Part shown: positions 51,393 to 58,708 of the stretch, in pieces
Numbering within the stretch: position 1 is the first letter of the stretch
How the letters are laid out: every line of letters begins with the position of its first letter
Source of the DNA: Halogranum rubrum
GTDB taxonomy: Archaea > Halobacteriota > Halobacteria > Halobacteriales > Haloferacaceae
Direction of reading: 5' to 3'
Assembly (NCBI RefSeq): GCF_900114455.1
Contig: NZ_FOTC01000002.1
Span: 405,012-469,011 of the forward strand
Length of the DNA: 64,000 nucleotides
The notes under the pieces: generated by a model
Told to the model about the DNA's origin: nothing
What the model saw: the letters and a program-made list of their open reading frames with translations, nothing else
The model's database searches: none
Made by a program: the position numbers and the translations under genes

Positions 51393-51566
51393 ATGGCAAT
51401 TGGGGAGAACAACCAGAGTCTCACGTGTGAATCGTGCAGTGCAACGTTGAGTTGGCCCATCGTCCGAGGGTTAACTACGAAACGGGACAGGCGCATCGAC
51501 AGTCTGTACTGCCCCGCGTGTCGGTCACCGATGGGACGAATCGACGTCGAAGCGATGCAGCCTTGA
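51393..51566 (+). CDS. 57-residue double CxxC zinc protein
   Basis: Cys12/15 (CESC) and Cys40/43 (CPAC) form two knuckles expected to bind one zinc ion. The protein ends DVEAMQP. Its promoter is close and it stands alone. It is one of three very small C-x2-C proteins in this window. Function unknown. Confidence 0.7.
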   Translation: MAIGENNQSLTCESCSATLSWPIVRGLTTKRDRRIDSLYCPACRSPMGRIDVEAMQP

Positions 51567-51715
51567 ACCGCCGAATCCACGAGCGTCATCGTGTTCTTTC
51601 ACCAATCGACCAGTGAGTGACGAACTCGTCTCGGCGACGAGAGAACGTGTGTCTCGACCAGCACGAGAGAAAATCCGAAGCTTTTCCACGGAGTCCGACG
51701 GAGCACTACGTGCGA

Positions 51716-51788
51716 AGTCCCGTGGTGTAGCGGCCAATCATCTGGGCCTTTGGAGCCTAGGACAGCGGTTCGAATCCGCTCGGGACTA
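51716..51788 (+). tRNA. tRNA-Gln, anticodon UUG
   Basis: The acceptor stem AGTCCCG pairs with CGGGACT. The anticodon arm TGGGC/GCCTA carries the 7-base loop CTTTGGA, whose positions 34-36 read TTG, decoding CAA. The T-arm AGCGG TTCGAAT CCGCT is perfect. The D-arm has one G-U pair. No intron is seen. CCA is not encoded, as usual for haloarchaea; the discriminator base is A. Confidence 0.95.
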
Positions 51789-51864
51789 TTCTCTCGACTT
51801 TCTTTCGATTTCGGCGAGCGTCGCCACTCTCGACTCGTGGGCCACCCCGAAAAACGGAGGCAGG

Positions 51865-52173
51865 TTAGTCGAGGTGCTCGATACCTTGTTTCGAGACGTT
51901 CGCCCGCGTGAGGACTTCCGGCATCCACTCGGGGCCGTCGCTCGGTTTCTCCTCTTTCCACGCCCAGCCGTGATAGATGTGGACTTTGTCGGTTCCCTTC
52001 TCCCGGAGACAGAGTTCGGCGTGTCCGTCGATTTCCTCCTCGCTCGGTGCGGGAGAGAGTCGGCGTGCCGCTTTCAGTGCCGCCTGTCGAGGCGTGCTAC
52101 CGCTGAAGACGCTATCCTCGTCACCGTTCTCGTCGCGGAGAACGAAGTTTCGTTTGCCGTCTTGTCGTACCAT
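51865..52173 (-). CDS. MC1 non-histone chromosomal protein
   Basis: The 102-residue basic-acidic architectural DNA-binding protein bends and compacts DNA. It matches the MC1 family through its length: KRNFVLRDENGDEDSVFSG at the N terminus, PRQAALKAARRL, then ELCLREKGTDKVHIYHGWAWKEE and PEWMPEVLTRANVSKQGIEHLD. ATG 52173 gives the canonical N terminus; an upstream in-frame ATG at 52239 is not supported. It is convergent with tRNA-Gln and divergent from the FkbM gene. Confidence 0.94.
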   Translation of the reverse strand: MVRQDGKRNFVLRDENGDEDSVFSGSTPRQAALKAARRLSPAPSEEEIDGHAELCLREKGTDKVHIYHGWAWKEEKPSDGPEWMPEVLTRANVSKQGIEHLD

Positions 52174-52280
52174 TGGTCTACCCTCGATTATCGTCACTCG
52201 GCCAACCACTAAATAACCACCACACGGAACGGGGGTCAAACCCCCAGAACGACCAAGTCACCCCCGGCTAACATCCACCC

Positions 52281-53111
52281 ATGTCCGTCCCGCGTCGACT
52301 CCACCAACTGGCCAGACTGGGCTTTCGGACCGGCCGCTTTCTCGTCTTTGCGACGTACTACAGCGCCATCGCGGTGAACCACCGCCACGAACTGTACGCA
52401 CCGACGAAACGAGTCGGCGACGCGACCTTTCGAAGCTACGAACTCGTGAACAAACACGGCCGAGACGTCCTCCTTCGCCAGTTACTCGCGCGATGCGGAC
52501 CCGGCGACGTAGTCGTGGACGTCGGCGCGAACACAGGCGTCTACTCGCTCGCCGTCGCGGCGGCCGAACCGACTGCACGGGTCGTCGCCTTCGAGGCCAA
52601 CCCTGCCGTCTGTGCGCAGTTACGAACGAACGTCCGGCGTAACGAGTTCGAGACACGCGTCGACGTCAGAGCGGTCGGTCTCGGAGACGACACGGGTACG
52701 CGTCGGTTCTATCGGTCGACGTACGACGAGTTGGGGTCGTTCGCCGCCGCCAACGCGAGTGCGTGGGAAGCACGGGTTCGTGACACGGTCGAGGTCCCTA
52801 TCGCCCGTCTCGACGACTTGGTCGCCGCCGGCGACGTCGCCCCGCCGAACCACCTGAAAGTCGACGTCGAAGGGTTCGGCTACGACGTCCTCCGTGGTGC
52901 CGAAGAGACGCTTCGACGCCATCGACCGGTCGTCTACTTCGAGCCACACGCCGTCGACGACGAGGAGCGTGACACCGACGCGGTCGCTGGGTTCTTACGC
53001 TCGCTAGACTATCGAATTCGAACACGCGACGGGAGAGAGAGCGCGTGGGTCTGTGAACCCGAGTCGCGTGAACCAGACGGGTCGACTGAACCGACTCGGT
53101 CGAACTCGTAG
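52281..53111 (+). CDS. FkbM family methyltransferase
   Basis: The 276-residue protein has a SAM-binding fold of the FkbM type. The motif I segment is DVVVDVGANTGVYSLAVAAAEP (near residue 75), followed by RVVAFEANP, and the later LKVDVEGFGYDVLRGAEETL is the family signature. It should transfer a methyl group to a sugar or other hydroxyl, as in surface glycan or lipid modification; the acceptor cannot be deduced. An N-terminal basic helix (RRLHQLARLGFRTGRFLVFA) may peripherally bind membrane. Confidence 0.9.
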   Translation: MSVPRRLHQLARLGFRTGRFLVFATYYSAIAVNHRHELYAPTKRVGDATFRSYELVNKHGRDVLLRQLLARCGPGDVVVDVGANTGVYSLAVAAAEPTARVVAFEANPAVCAQLRTNVRRNEFETRVDVRAVGLGDDTGTRRFYRSTYDELGSFAAANASAWEARVRDTVEVPIARLDDLVAAGDVAPPNHLKVDVEGFGYDVLRGAEETLRRHRPVVYFEPHAVDDEERDTDAVAGFLRSLDYRIRTRDGRESAWVCEPESREPDGSTEPTRSNS

Positions 53112-53162
53112 ACTGTCTCGGAGCGTTCGAGAGAGCTACCGAACTACTGAACTACCGGGCGG

Positions 53163-53909
53163 TCACCGCAGTGTGAAGTGGATGCGTTCGTGTTCGCTCC
53201 CCTGTGTCTTCCGTCCCGTCACGTCGACAGTCCCGATGGCGGCAGTGTCCGAGACGTGTGTCCCCGCACAGGCGGTTCGGTCGTAAGGGCCGGACTCGGG
53301 GCCGATTTCGACGATTCTGATCTCCGTGATGGAGTCCGGGAGGAGGTGGATACGCGTGCGTTCGGGGTCGAGCGTCGACTCGGCCTCGTCTCGGGTCAGT
53401 TCGTACCACCGGACCGGAAGCGCGTCGTCGACGAGGTCGTTCAACCCCGTCTCGATGTCGTCGAGGTCGTCGTCGGTGAACCGGTCGTAGGCGCAGTCGA
53501 GATGCGCGTGGTCGTCGTACAGTTGGTTACCCGTCGTCTCGGCGTCGTACTCGTCGAGGAGGAACGCCGAGAGAAGGTGTTGGGCCGTGTGATAGCGCAT
53601 GTGCGCGAAGCGCCGCTCCCAGTCGACGTGGCCGGTCACGGTCGAACCGGCGGTCGGGGCGTCGTCGCCGACGGTGTGGTAGATAGTTTCTTTCTTCTGG
53701 ACGTCGGTCACGGTCCACTCGTCACTACCGTCATCACCCTTCTCACCGCCGTCATCGGCGGCGACGAGCCGACCCGTGTCGTGTGGTTGTCCGCCGCCGG
53801 TCGGATAGAAGCAAGTCTGGTCGAGGACGATTCGGTCGCCAGCGACGCGTTCGACCGTCGCCTCGAACGTCTTCGCCGCGGTGTCGTCGAGATACAGTGC
53901 ATCGGTCAT
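53163..53909 (-). CDS. alaX: Alanyl-tRNA editing protein AlaX
   Basis: The 248-residue protein hydrolyses mischarged Ser- or Gly-tRNA-Ala. The zinc motifs are HTAQHLLSAFL (HxxxH) and CAGTHV (CxxxH); YPTGGGQPHDTG (N-terminal part) is the conserved glycine loop. The length is that of the AlaX-M type, with an N-terminal beta-barrel plus the editing core. The ATG at 53909 was chosen since an in-frame reading to 54524 runs across the divergent promoter. The minus-strand sequence CATAAGTAC near 53936-53945 is a suitable TATA-like element, giving a leaderless transcript. Confidence 0.93.
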   Translation of the reverse strand: MTDALYLDDTAAKTFEATVERVAGDRIVLDQTCFYPTGGGQPHDTGRLVAADDGGEKGDDGSDEWTVTDVQKKETIYHTVGDDAPTAGSTVTGHVDWERRFAHMRYHTAQHLLSAFLLDEYDAETTGNQLYDDHAHLDCAYDRFTDDDLDDIETGLNDLVDDALPVRWYELTRDEAESTLDPERTRIHLLPDSITEIRIVEIGPESGPYDRTACAGTHVSDTAAIGTVDVTGRKTQGSEHERIHFTLR

Positions 53910-53948
53910 GCAGTGAGGAACTCTGCGGACGTACTTATGCTGTCGGCT

Positions 53949-54000
53949 GGGTTGGCACCGTGTTCTGTTAGAACTGTCGTGAGTCGCCCGGTGCCGACCC
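53949..54000. repeat. 12-bp inverted repeat with nested hairpin upstream of alaX
   Basis: GGGTTGGCACCG (53949-53960) and CGGTGCCGACCC (53989-54000) pair with one mismatch (G-U in RNA). Inside it GTTCT (53962-53966) and AGAAC (53970-53974) form a second hairpin. It stands upstream of the alaX TATA-like element. It may be a regulatory DNA site, a terminator or part of a small RNA. Confidence 0.5.
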
Positions 54001-54109
54001 GTCCGTGTTGGTGGGAAACGCTCGCTCGATTGTTCAAACCGGGATTCGGCCAGAGAACAAAAATCTGTCGTAACGCCTAAGACCGGAACGACCCTTCTCT
54101 TGGGTAACA

Positions 54110-54154
54110 ATGAGTATGGAACGTTGCCTCCGGGGGTACTCCCGTGGGCGTTGA
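54110..54154 (+). CDS. Possible 14-residue leader peptide before the HD gene
   Basis: ATG 54110 opens MSMERCLRGYSRGR and ends with TGA at 54152-54154, overlapping the GTG start at 54144 by 11 bp. A hairpin CGGG(GGTACT)CCCG at 54131-54144 ends on the first base of that GTG. Confidence 0.25.
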   Translation: MSMERCLRGYSRGR

Positions 54155-54833
54155 GATCAAGGAGTCCTCCGTCTCCGACGACGAGTTCGCGGATATGAAG
54201 CGATTTGTGTACGACTATCTCGCTGCGAGCGTCGAGAACGAAGACGACGGCGGACGGATGCGGTGGTACCCGTGGCACAGCGCCGACTACCGGTTCAACC
54301 ACATCATGAACGTCGTCGACATCGCGAGCTACATCGGCAAGCGCGAAGGTGCGGACGTCGACGTCGTCCGCGTGGCCGCGGTGTTTCACGACATCGCTAA
54401 ACTCGACGCCGACCAAGACGTCCACGCCGAAGAGGGTGCCCGCGTCGCCCGCGAGTATCTCTCGGCGCGCGGTACCTTCCCCGAGTCTTTCATCGACCAG
54501 GTGTGTCAGTCCATCACCGACCACTCGTATCAGGGGCCGCTCACCGACGTCTCACTGGAGACGCGGTGTCTCATCGAGGCGGACATCCTCGACAAGGTCG
54601 GTGCCAACGGGACTGCCCTGATGCTCCTCCGGATGGGCTACGAGGCTCGAACACACATGGACGCCGCCGAGATGGTCCAGCGCGTCCTCGAACGCGGGAA
54701 GGACCACTCGACGCGCATCGTCAGCGACACCGCCGAGAGCATCGCCTACCAGCGACTCAAGCGAGTCAAGTGGTTCCGCGAGTGGCTCGAAGAGGAAGTC
54801 GCCGAGATGAACCGGTTCGGCAGCGACCTGTAA
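54144..54833 (+). CDS. HD-domain phosphohydrolase
   Basis: The 229-residue protein has the HD metal motif: His in YRFNHIMNVVDIA, paired HD in VAAVFHDIAKLDADQ, and a further His in SITDHSYQG. A conserved acidic residue lies in LIEADILDKVGA. The N-terminal segment VSDDEFADMKRFVYDYLAASVENED is typical of the haloarchaeal type. It probably cleaves a nucleotide or cyclic nucleotide phosphodiester; substrate unknown. The GTG start is preceded by a hairpin and a possible mini-ORF. It is convergent with the epimerase gene. Confidence 0.87.
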   Translation: MGVEIKESSVSDDEFADMKRFVYDYLAASVENEDDGGRMRWYPWHSADYRFNHIMNVVDIASYIGKREGADVDVVRVAAVFHDIAKLDADQDVHAEEGARVAREYLSARGTFPESFIDQVCQSITDHSYQGPLTDVSLETRCLIEADILDKVGANGTALMLLRMGYEARTHMDAAEMVQRVLERGKDHSTRIVSDTAESIAYQRLKRVKWFREWLEEEVAEMNRFGSDL

Positions 54834-54866
54834 CGCGCAGACGTCGCCGCTTTCGTAACTTCGCGT

Positions 54867-55856
54867 TCAGAGTGTATCGAGCACGCCGAGCACCCGCTCT
54901 TCGGCCTCACGGCCCGGGTCGTACTCTGCCCCGTCGCGCTCGCTCTCGCGGTGTTCCTCGACCGTTCGAGCCATCGCCGTCTCCAGCGACGTCGACTCCC
55001 ACCCGAGACTGGCGAGTTTGTTCGTGTCCAGGACGTGCGGGTAGTCGCGATAGAGGACGAACTTCGAGGTGTCGAGTCCGCCGACAGCGAGTTCGCGCTC
55101 GCCGGCGTGGACCACGTCGACGTCAGTATCCATCGCGTCGGCAGCGAGGTCGAGCATCTCTTCTAAGGTGACCAGACGGCGGTCGCCGACGTTGTAGACT
55201 TCGCCCGCTTCGCCCTCCTCGGCGACGACACGGAGAGCGCTGGCGACGTCCTCGACGTACGCGCGATGCCAGACGTTCTGTCCGTCGCCGGGGACGACGA
55301 TTCGGTCGTAGTTCTCGACGCGGTTCAGCCAGTAGTCCATCCGCTCGGTGTAGTCGTGCGGCCCGTAGACGATACAGGGGCGGACGCTCATCGCGTTGAC
55401 ACCCGACTCGGCCGCCTCGAAGACGACGCGGTCCCCCTCGGCTTTCCGGTTCCCGTAGGTCTCTCCCGAGTCGTCCTCGGCTTGGTCGGGCGTGCAGGGT
55501 CGCATCGGCGTCTCACCCTCTCGCTTGGGAATCTCCTCGCGGCCATAGGCGTCGCCGCTAGAGATGTAGACGTAGGCGTCGACGTCCGAGAACACCTCGA
55601 CTGCGCGCTCGACTTCCGCGGGTTTGTAGGCGACGCAGTCGACGACGACGTCGGGTTTCGCGGCGAGCGACGCCGTTTGGAGGTCCATGTCGTCGGTCCG
55701 GTCTCCCTGAACGTGGTCGACGCGTTCGTCGTCGGCGAAGGGGTTGTCGTGATTACCGCGGTTGAAGATGGTGACGTCGTAGTCGTGGGCGAGGAACTCT
55801 TCGACGGTGTGGCGACCGATGAAGCGCGTGCCGCCGATGACGAGCGCGTGAGTCAT
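54867..55856 (-). CDS. Extended SDR NAD-dependent epimerase/dehydratase
   Basis: The 329-residue protein is an extended short-chain dehydrogenase. The Rossmann loop is HALVIGGTRFIGRHT (3-17), YISSGDAYG is the strand before the catalytic residues, and ETYGNRKAEGD carries YxxxK. VRPCIVYGPHDY follows, as in NAD-dependent sugar epimerases and mRNA-binding-like haloarchaeal relatives. The sugar-nucleotide substrate is unknown. It is convergent with the HD gene. Confidence 0.9.
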   Translation of the reverse strand: MTHALVIGGTRFIGRHTVEEFLAHDYDVTIFNRGNHDNPFADDERVDHVQGDRTDDMDLQTASLAAKPDVVVDCVAYKPAEVERAVEVFSDVDAYVYISSGDAYGREEIPKREGETPMRPCTPDQAEDDSGETYGNRKAEGDRVVFEAAESGVNAMSVRPCIVYGPHDYTERMDYWLNRVENYDRIVVPGDGQNVWHRAYVEDVASALRVVAEEGEAGEVYNVGDRRLVTLEEMLDLAADAMDTDVDVVHAGERELAVGGLDTSKFVLYRDYPHVLDTNKLASLGWESTSLETAMARTVEEHRESERDGAEYDPGREAEERVLGVLDTL

Positions 55857-55926
55857 ACCGGATAGTGTGACCGTGCGGAAAAAAGTGTGTCAGTCTCGCG
55901 TCGACGAAATAGGAACTGCCTCGATC

Positions 55927-56679
55927 TCAGAGATACGACGCGTCCCACCGCGACGGGCGACGTTTGTTCCCACAGTCGCTGCAGACGACGCGACCCATCG
56001 CGTCCATCGAGACCTCGAAACTCTCACAGTGGCCACAGAAGTAGCCGTAGCGTTCCTCGCGGCCCTCGTCGAGGTAGGCGACGTAGAGCGGGGCAGTCGA
56101 CCCGCGGTCACTTTCGTCGAAGGCGACGTAGACGGTGGTGTCGTCGACTTGTCGAGGGTCGAGCGGTGCCTGTTGTTCGCCCTCCGTACCGGGGAACTTC
56201 AGGTAGGTTCGCTCCGTGAACGACTCCGCACCGAGGTCGATTTTGCGCGTGTCGCCCTCCTCGTAGCCGTGGCCCTCGTAGAACTCCGCACCGGCTTTGT
56301 TCACCGTGAGCACCTTCCCGGAGAGTCTCGTCGCACCGTGGTCGACGAGGACCTCCTCGGTACGCGTGAGGAGTCGGGAACCGAGACCACTGCCACGGGC
56401 ATCGGGCGAGACGTGGAGCCAGCTAATCTGTCCGTTCGTCCCATCTCTCCCGACGAGGTAGCTCTGGGAGAATCCCGTGACGGTGCCATCGTCGTCGGCG
56501 ACGAGATAGACGACGTCGTCGCGGTCGAGTTCGTCGGTGAGGTCGTCGCCGTACCACTCGTCTACCGACTCGTCGATGACCGATTCGTCGAGGGCGTGGC
56601 TGTACGACTCCATCAGCGAGTCGCGTGCAACCTGTCGAATCTGCTCGATATCTGCGGCTGTCGCCTCACGGAGTTCCAT
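55927..56679 (-). CDS. GNAT acetyltransferase fused to a C-terminal zinc-finger module
   Basis: The 250-residue protein has an N-terminal GNAT domain (1-about 165), with the acetyl-CoA loop ARGSGLGSRLL (Arg/Gln-x-x-Gly-x-Gly/Ala pattern) and VNKAGAEFYEGHGYEEG. A linker and beta-rich segment precede a C-terminal zinc finger with two C-x2-C pairs, YFCGHCESF and VVCSDCGNKRRPSRWDASYL. It likely acetylates a small molecule or protein N terminus; the zinc module may bind the partner. ATG 56679 is preferred because the upstream reading to 57027 runs into pseudogene sequence. Confidence 0.87.
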   Translation of the reverse strand: MELREATAADIEQIRQVARDSLMESYSHALDESVIDESVDEWYGDDLTDELDRDDVVYLVADDDGTVTGFSQSYLVGRDGTNGQISWLHVSPDARGSGLGSRLLTRTEEVLVDHGATRLSGKVLTVNKAGAEFYEGHGYEEGDTRKIDLGAESFTERTYLKFPGTEGEQQAPLDPRQVDDTTVYVAFDESDRGSTAPLYVAYLDEGREERYGYFCGHCESFEVSMDAMGRVVCSDCGNKRRPSRWDASYL

Positions 56680-56744
56680 ACCCCACCAGTGCGACTGCGT
56701 AACATAAAATACTCTCGGCGATTTTTCGCGTGGGAGTAAACTAG

Positions 56745-57097
56745 GTGAAACTGATAGGTGACTCCACGATAGTTGGCCCAGAGCGAAAAACACACGTACC
56801 GTTTTCGATAGCACCACCACGAAGAGGCACCACTGAAGAGGTGTACGCCGAGTTCCCACGACTCGAAGAGCGACAGACGCAGAAAGTCGGAACGCTCTCG
56901 GGCGACGAACGGCAGCTGCTCGCCATCGTCCGTGCATTGAAACAGCGCACCGACTTCGCATGCTCGACGAACCACGAGAGACTCGTGCCGAAATCATCGA
57001 AGATGTCGAACGGGCCGCCGAGCGCATCCGGTCCGACGGGACGACAACCGAACTCCGTGACGATGAAGAGACCCGCGAACGCTATCTCGGAGTGTAA
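56745..57097 (+). pseudogene. Decayed livF-type ABC transporter ATPase
   Basis: Two frames together keep fragments of a LivF-type ATPase. In frame from 56745: EEVYAEFPRLEERQTQKVGTLSG with the ABC signature TLSGDERQLLAIVRALKQRTDF (expected TLSGGEQQMLAIGRAL). From about 56960, in the other frame: MLDEPRETRAEIIEDVERAAERIRSDGTT, a Walker B remnant (LLDEP), ending RERYLGV before TAA at 57095, the usual LivF terminus. A frameshift lies near 56955-56962, and the Walker A half is missing. The gene is a non-functional remnant. Confidence 0.75.
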
Positions 57098-57099
57098 CG

Positions 57100-57783
57100 A
57101 TGGCCGCCGAACCACCTGACGTCGACGTCGAACCCGCACTGGACCGTCTCATCGACACCGGCGTCGTCGACGAAGCAGACGACGGCGCACTCACCACGAC
57201 GGCCGCGTTCGAAGACACGCGCCGTGTCTACCACGACACGTACGCCCACATGGCCGACAAAGGGTTCCACAGCACGGTCGCAGACCTCTTCGATATCGAC
57301 CGCGACGAGGTCGGTGCACACATCGACGCGACCGGCATGACGCGCGACGAACTGGTCGCCTACCTGTCGGTCCGGTCGTTCCTCGACGACCCACCCGAGC
57401 AAGAGACGCTCGCCGTGATGGCCGGTATCGTCGTTCAAATCGGTCCGGGGTCACCCGTCCCGCTGGCCGTCGAGGAACTCTGCGACGAGGAGTACGAGCA
57501 GTTCCTCGCCGACGAACCGGACGCGGTCGTCACGGTGTGGAAACACGGCTGTGACCCCTGTGAGGCGATGAAAGAAGATATCGACGAGATAGTCGCTTCG
57601 GTCCCCGACGGTGTCGCCATCGCGGGCGTCGACGGGGCAGACGTGCCTGCGTTCCGCCGAGCGTTCGACGTCGCTGTCGCACCAGCGGTGCTGTTGTTCC
57701 GCGACGGACAGTTACGAGAGACGTTCACGGGGCGGAAGTCGCCGGCCACACTCGCAGACGCGTTCGAGGCGGTGTATCGGTAG
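57100..57783 (+). CDS. Thioredoxin-fold protein with CDPC motif, 227 aa
   Basis: The 227-residue protein has an N-terminal helical region of about 125 residues with no recognised family (YHDTYAHMADKGFHSTVADLF) and a C-terminal thioredoxin fold. The active site is WKHGCDPCEAM (C-x-x-C = CDPC), and VAPAVLLFRDGQLRETFTG gives the cis-Pro strand. It probably reduces or isomerises disulfides. It starts two bases after the decayed livF remnant. The N-terminal extension may hold a partner-binding domain. Confidence 0.85.
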   Translation: MAAEPPDVDVEPALDRLIDTGVVDEADDGALTTTAAFEDTRRVYHDTYAHMADKGFHSTVADLFDIDRDEVGAHIDATGMTRDELVAYLSVRSFLDDPPEQETLAVMAGIVVQIGPGSPVPLAVEELCDEEYEQFLADEPDAVVTVWKHGCDPCEAMKEDIDEIVASVPDGVAIAGVDGADVPAFRRAFDVAVAPAVLLFRDGQLRETFTGRKSPATLADAFEAVYR

Positions 57784-57954
57784 CGCAGTCGACGACGTCA
57801 GTCGTCGATTCGTTGGCTGCGTTCTCACTCGCTGTCTCAGACCTCTTTCGTCATCCCCGTCACCGTCACTGGCCGACCCGCACGCAGAATCACTGTCTGT
57901 GTCACACTCCCGAAGGCCACGTAGTACCGACACACGTGCACCCGGTCACACAGC

Positions 57955-58230
57955 TCAGTCTTTTGGGGAGACGGCGTCGGGGTCGTCGACGTAGCGAGAG
58001 ACGTAGACGACGAGGAGAAGGGGAACACCGAGAACCGTGGCGATGGTGAGCGCACCGTAGGCGGTGAAGCCGAACTGTGTGGCCGGGAACTCGACGAGAA
58101 AGAGATACGCCGGTGGTTCGAGATTGTCGACGAACGTCGCCGTCAGGAAGCCTGCAGCGCCCCCGACGCCGACGAGCGCCAGATAGAGGAACAACACGAA
58201 TCGGCGACCGCGGAAGCCTCGTTGTGGCAC
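57955..58230 (-). CDS. Small membrane protein near the oxidase, 91 aa
   Basis: The 91-residue protein starts at GTG 58230 (VPQRGFRGRRFVLFLYLALV) and has two hydrophobic helices, at about residues 10-32 and 55-78 (TAYGALTIATVLGVPLLLVVYV). It sits between the thioredoxin-fold gene and the 27-residue membrane protein, near oxidase subunit I. Haloarchaea encode a small protein of this kind near their oxidases, but I cannot name the family with certainty. Confidence 0.68.
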   Translation of the reverse strand: MPQRGFRGRRFVLFLYLALVGVGGAAGFLTATFVDNLEPPAYLFLVEFPATQFGFTAYGALTIATVLGVPLLLVVYVSRYVDDPDAVSPKD

Positions 58231-58332
58231 GGTCGAAACGCGGGCCTGCGACCGATTAGCCCTTTCGGGACGGAGTGGGTGGGAAACCACACGTATCGAC
58301 GGGTCTTTGTCTCCGCAGTCCCGAGTGCCGGT

Positions 58333-58416
58333 ATGTCCGACAAGGACCTCCTCGGCATCGTGCTCGCGGGCGTCGCCATGTTGATGTTCGCGACGGGTCT
58401 CATCCTCGCCATCTGA
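58333..58416 (+). CDS. 27-residue single-helix membrane protein
   Basis: ATG 58333 encodes MSDKDLLGIVLAGVAMLMFA and ends TGLILAI. It is a polar start followed by one hydrophobic helix, the size of known oxidase accessory peptides such as CbaD/CydX types. Its neighbours are oxidase genes. The next 290 bp to 58708 hold a hairpin at 58470-58488 but no gene. Confidence 0.5.
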   Translation: MSDKDLLGIVLAGVAMLMFATGLILAI

Positions 58417-58469
58417 GGTGAGGTCGAACAGACCACTCGATGCACGTTCGCTCCGTACTGTTGGTGACC

Positions 58470-58488
58470 GGCGAGCGATTCGCTCGCC
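58470..58488. repeat. Near-perfect palindrome between convergent genes
   Basis: GGCGAGCGATTCGCTCGCC has 9-bp arms around one base. It lies in the gap between the 27-residue gene and the end of oxidase subunit I and may serve as a terminator. Confidence 0.5.
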
Positions 58489-58708
58489 CGTGTGTGGCTT
58501 CTCTAGTCTATAGTGGCTATCCGAGACGCGATAGCTGAAGCGCTCTGAGTGGAGAGAGTCGGATAGTGAATTCGTGAACCAGCGAACGAGAGACGACTCT
58601 ATCGTCCGAGAGTGAAACGCTGAAACGGAAAGCGCGGGCCGAAAAAGAGTTCGGTCAGTTGTCGAAGTCAATCAGTCCGTCACCAGAACTCGGAGAGTTC
58701 TAGGTCGC

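Noticed and set aside
53910-54524. N-terminal extension of AlaX to 54524
   Set aside because: It would overlap the HD gene and the divergent promoter. AlaX homology begins at 53909.
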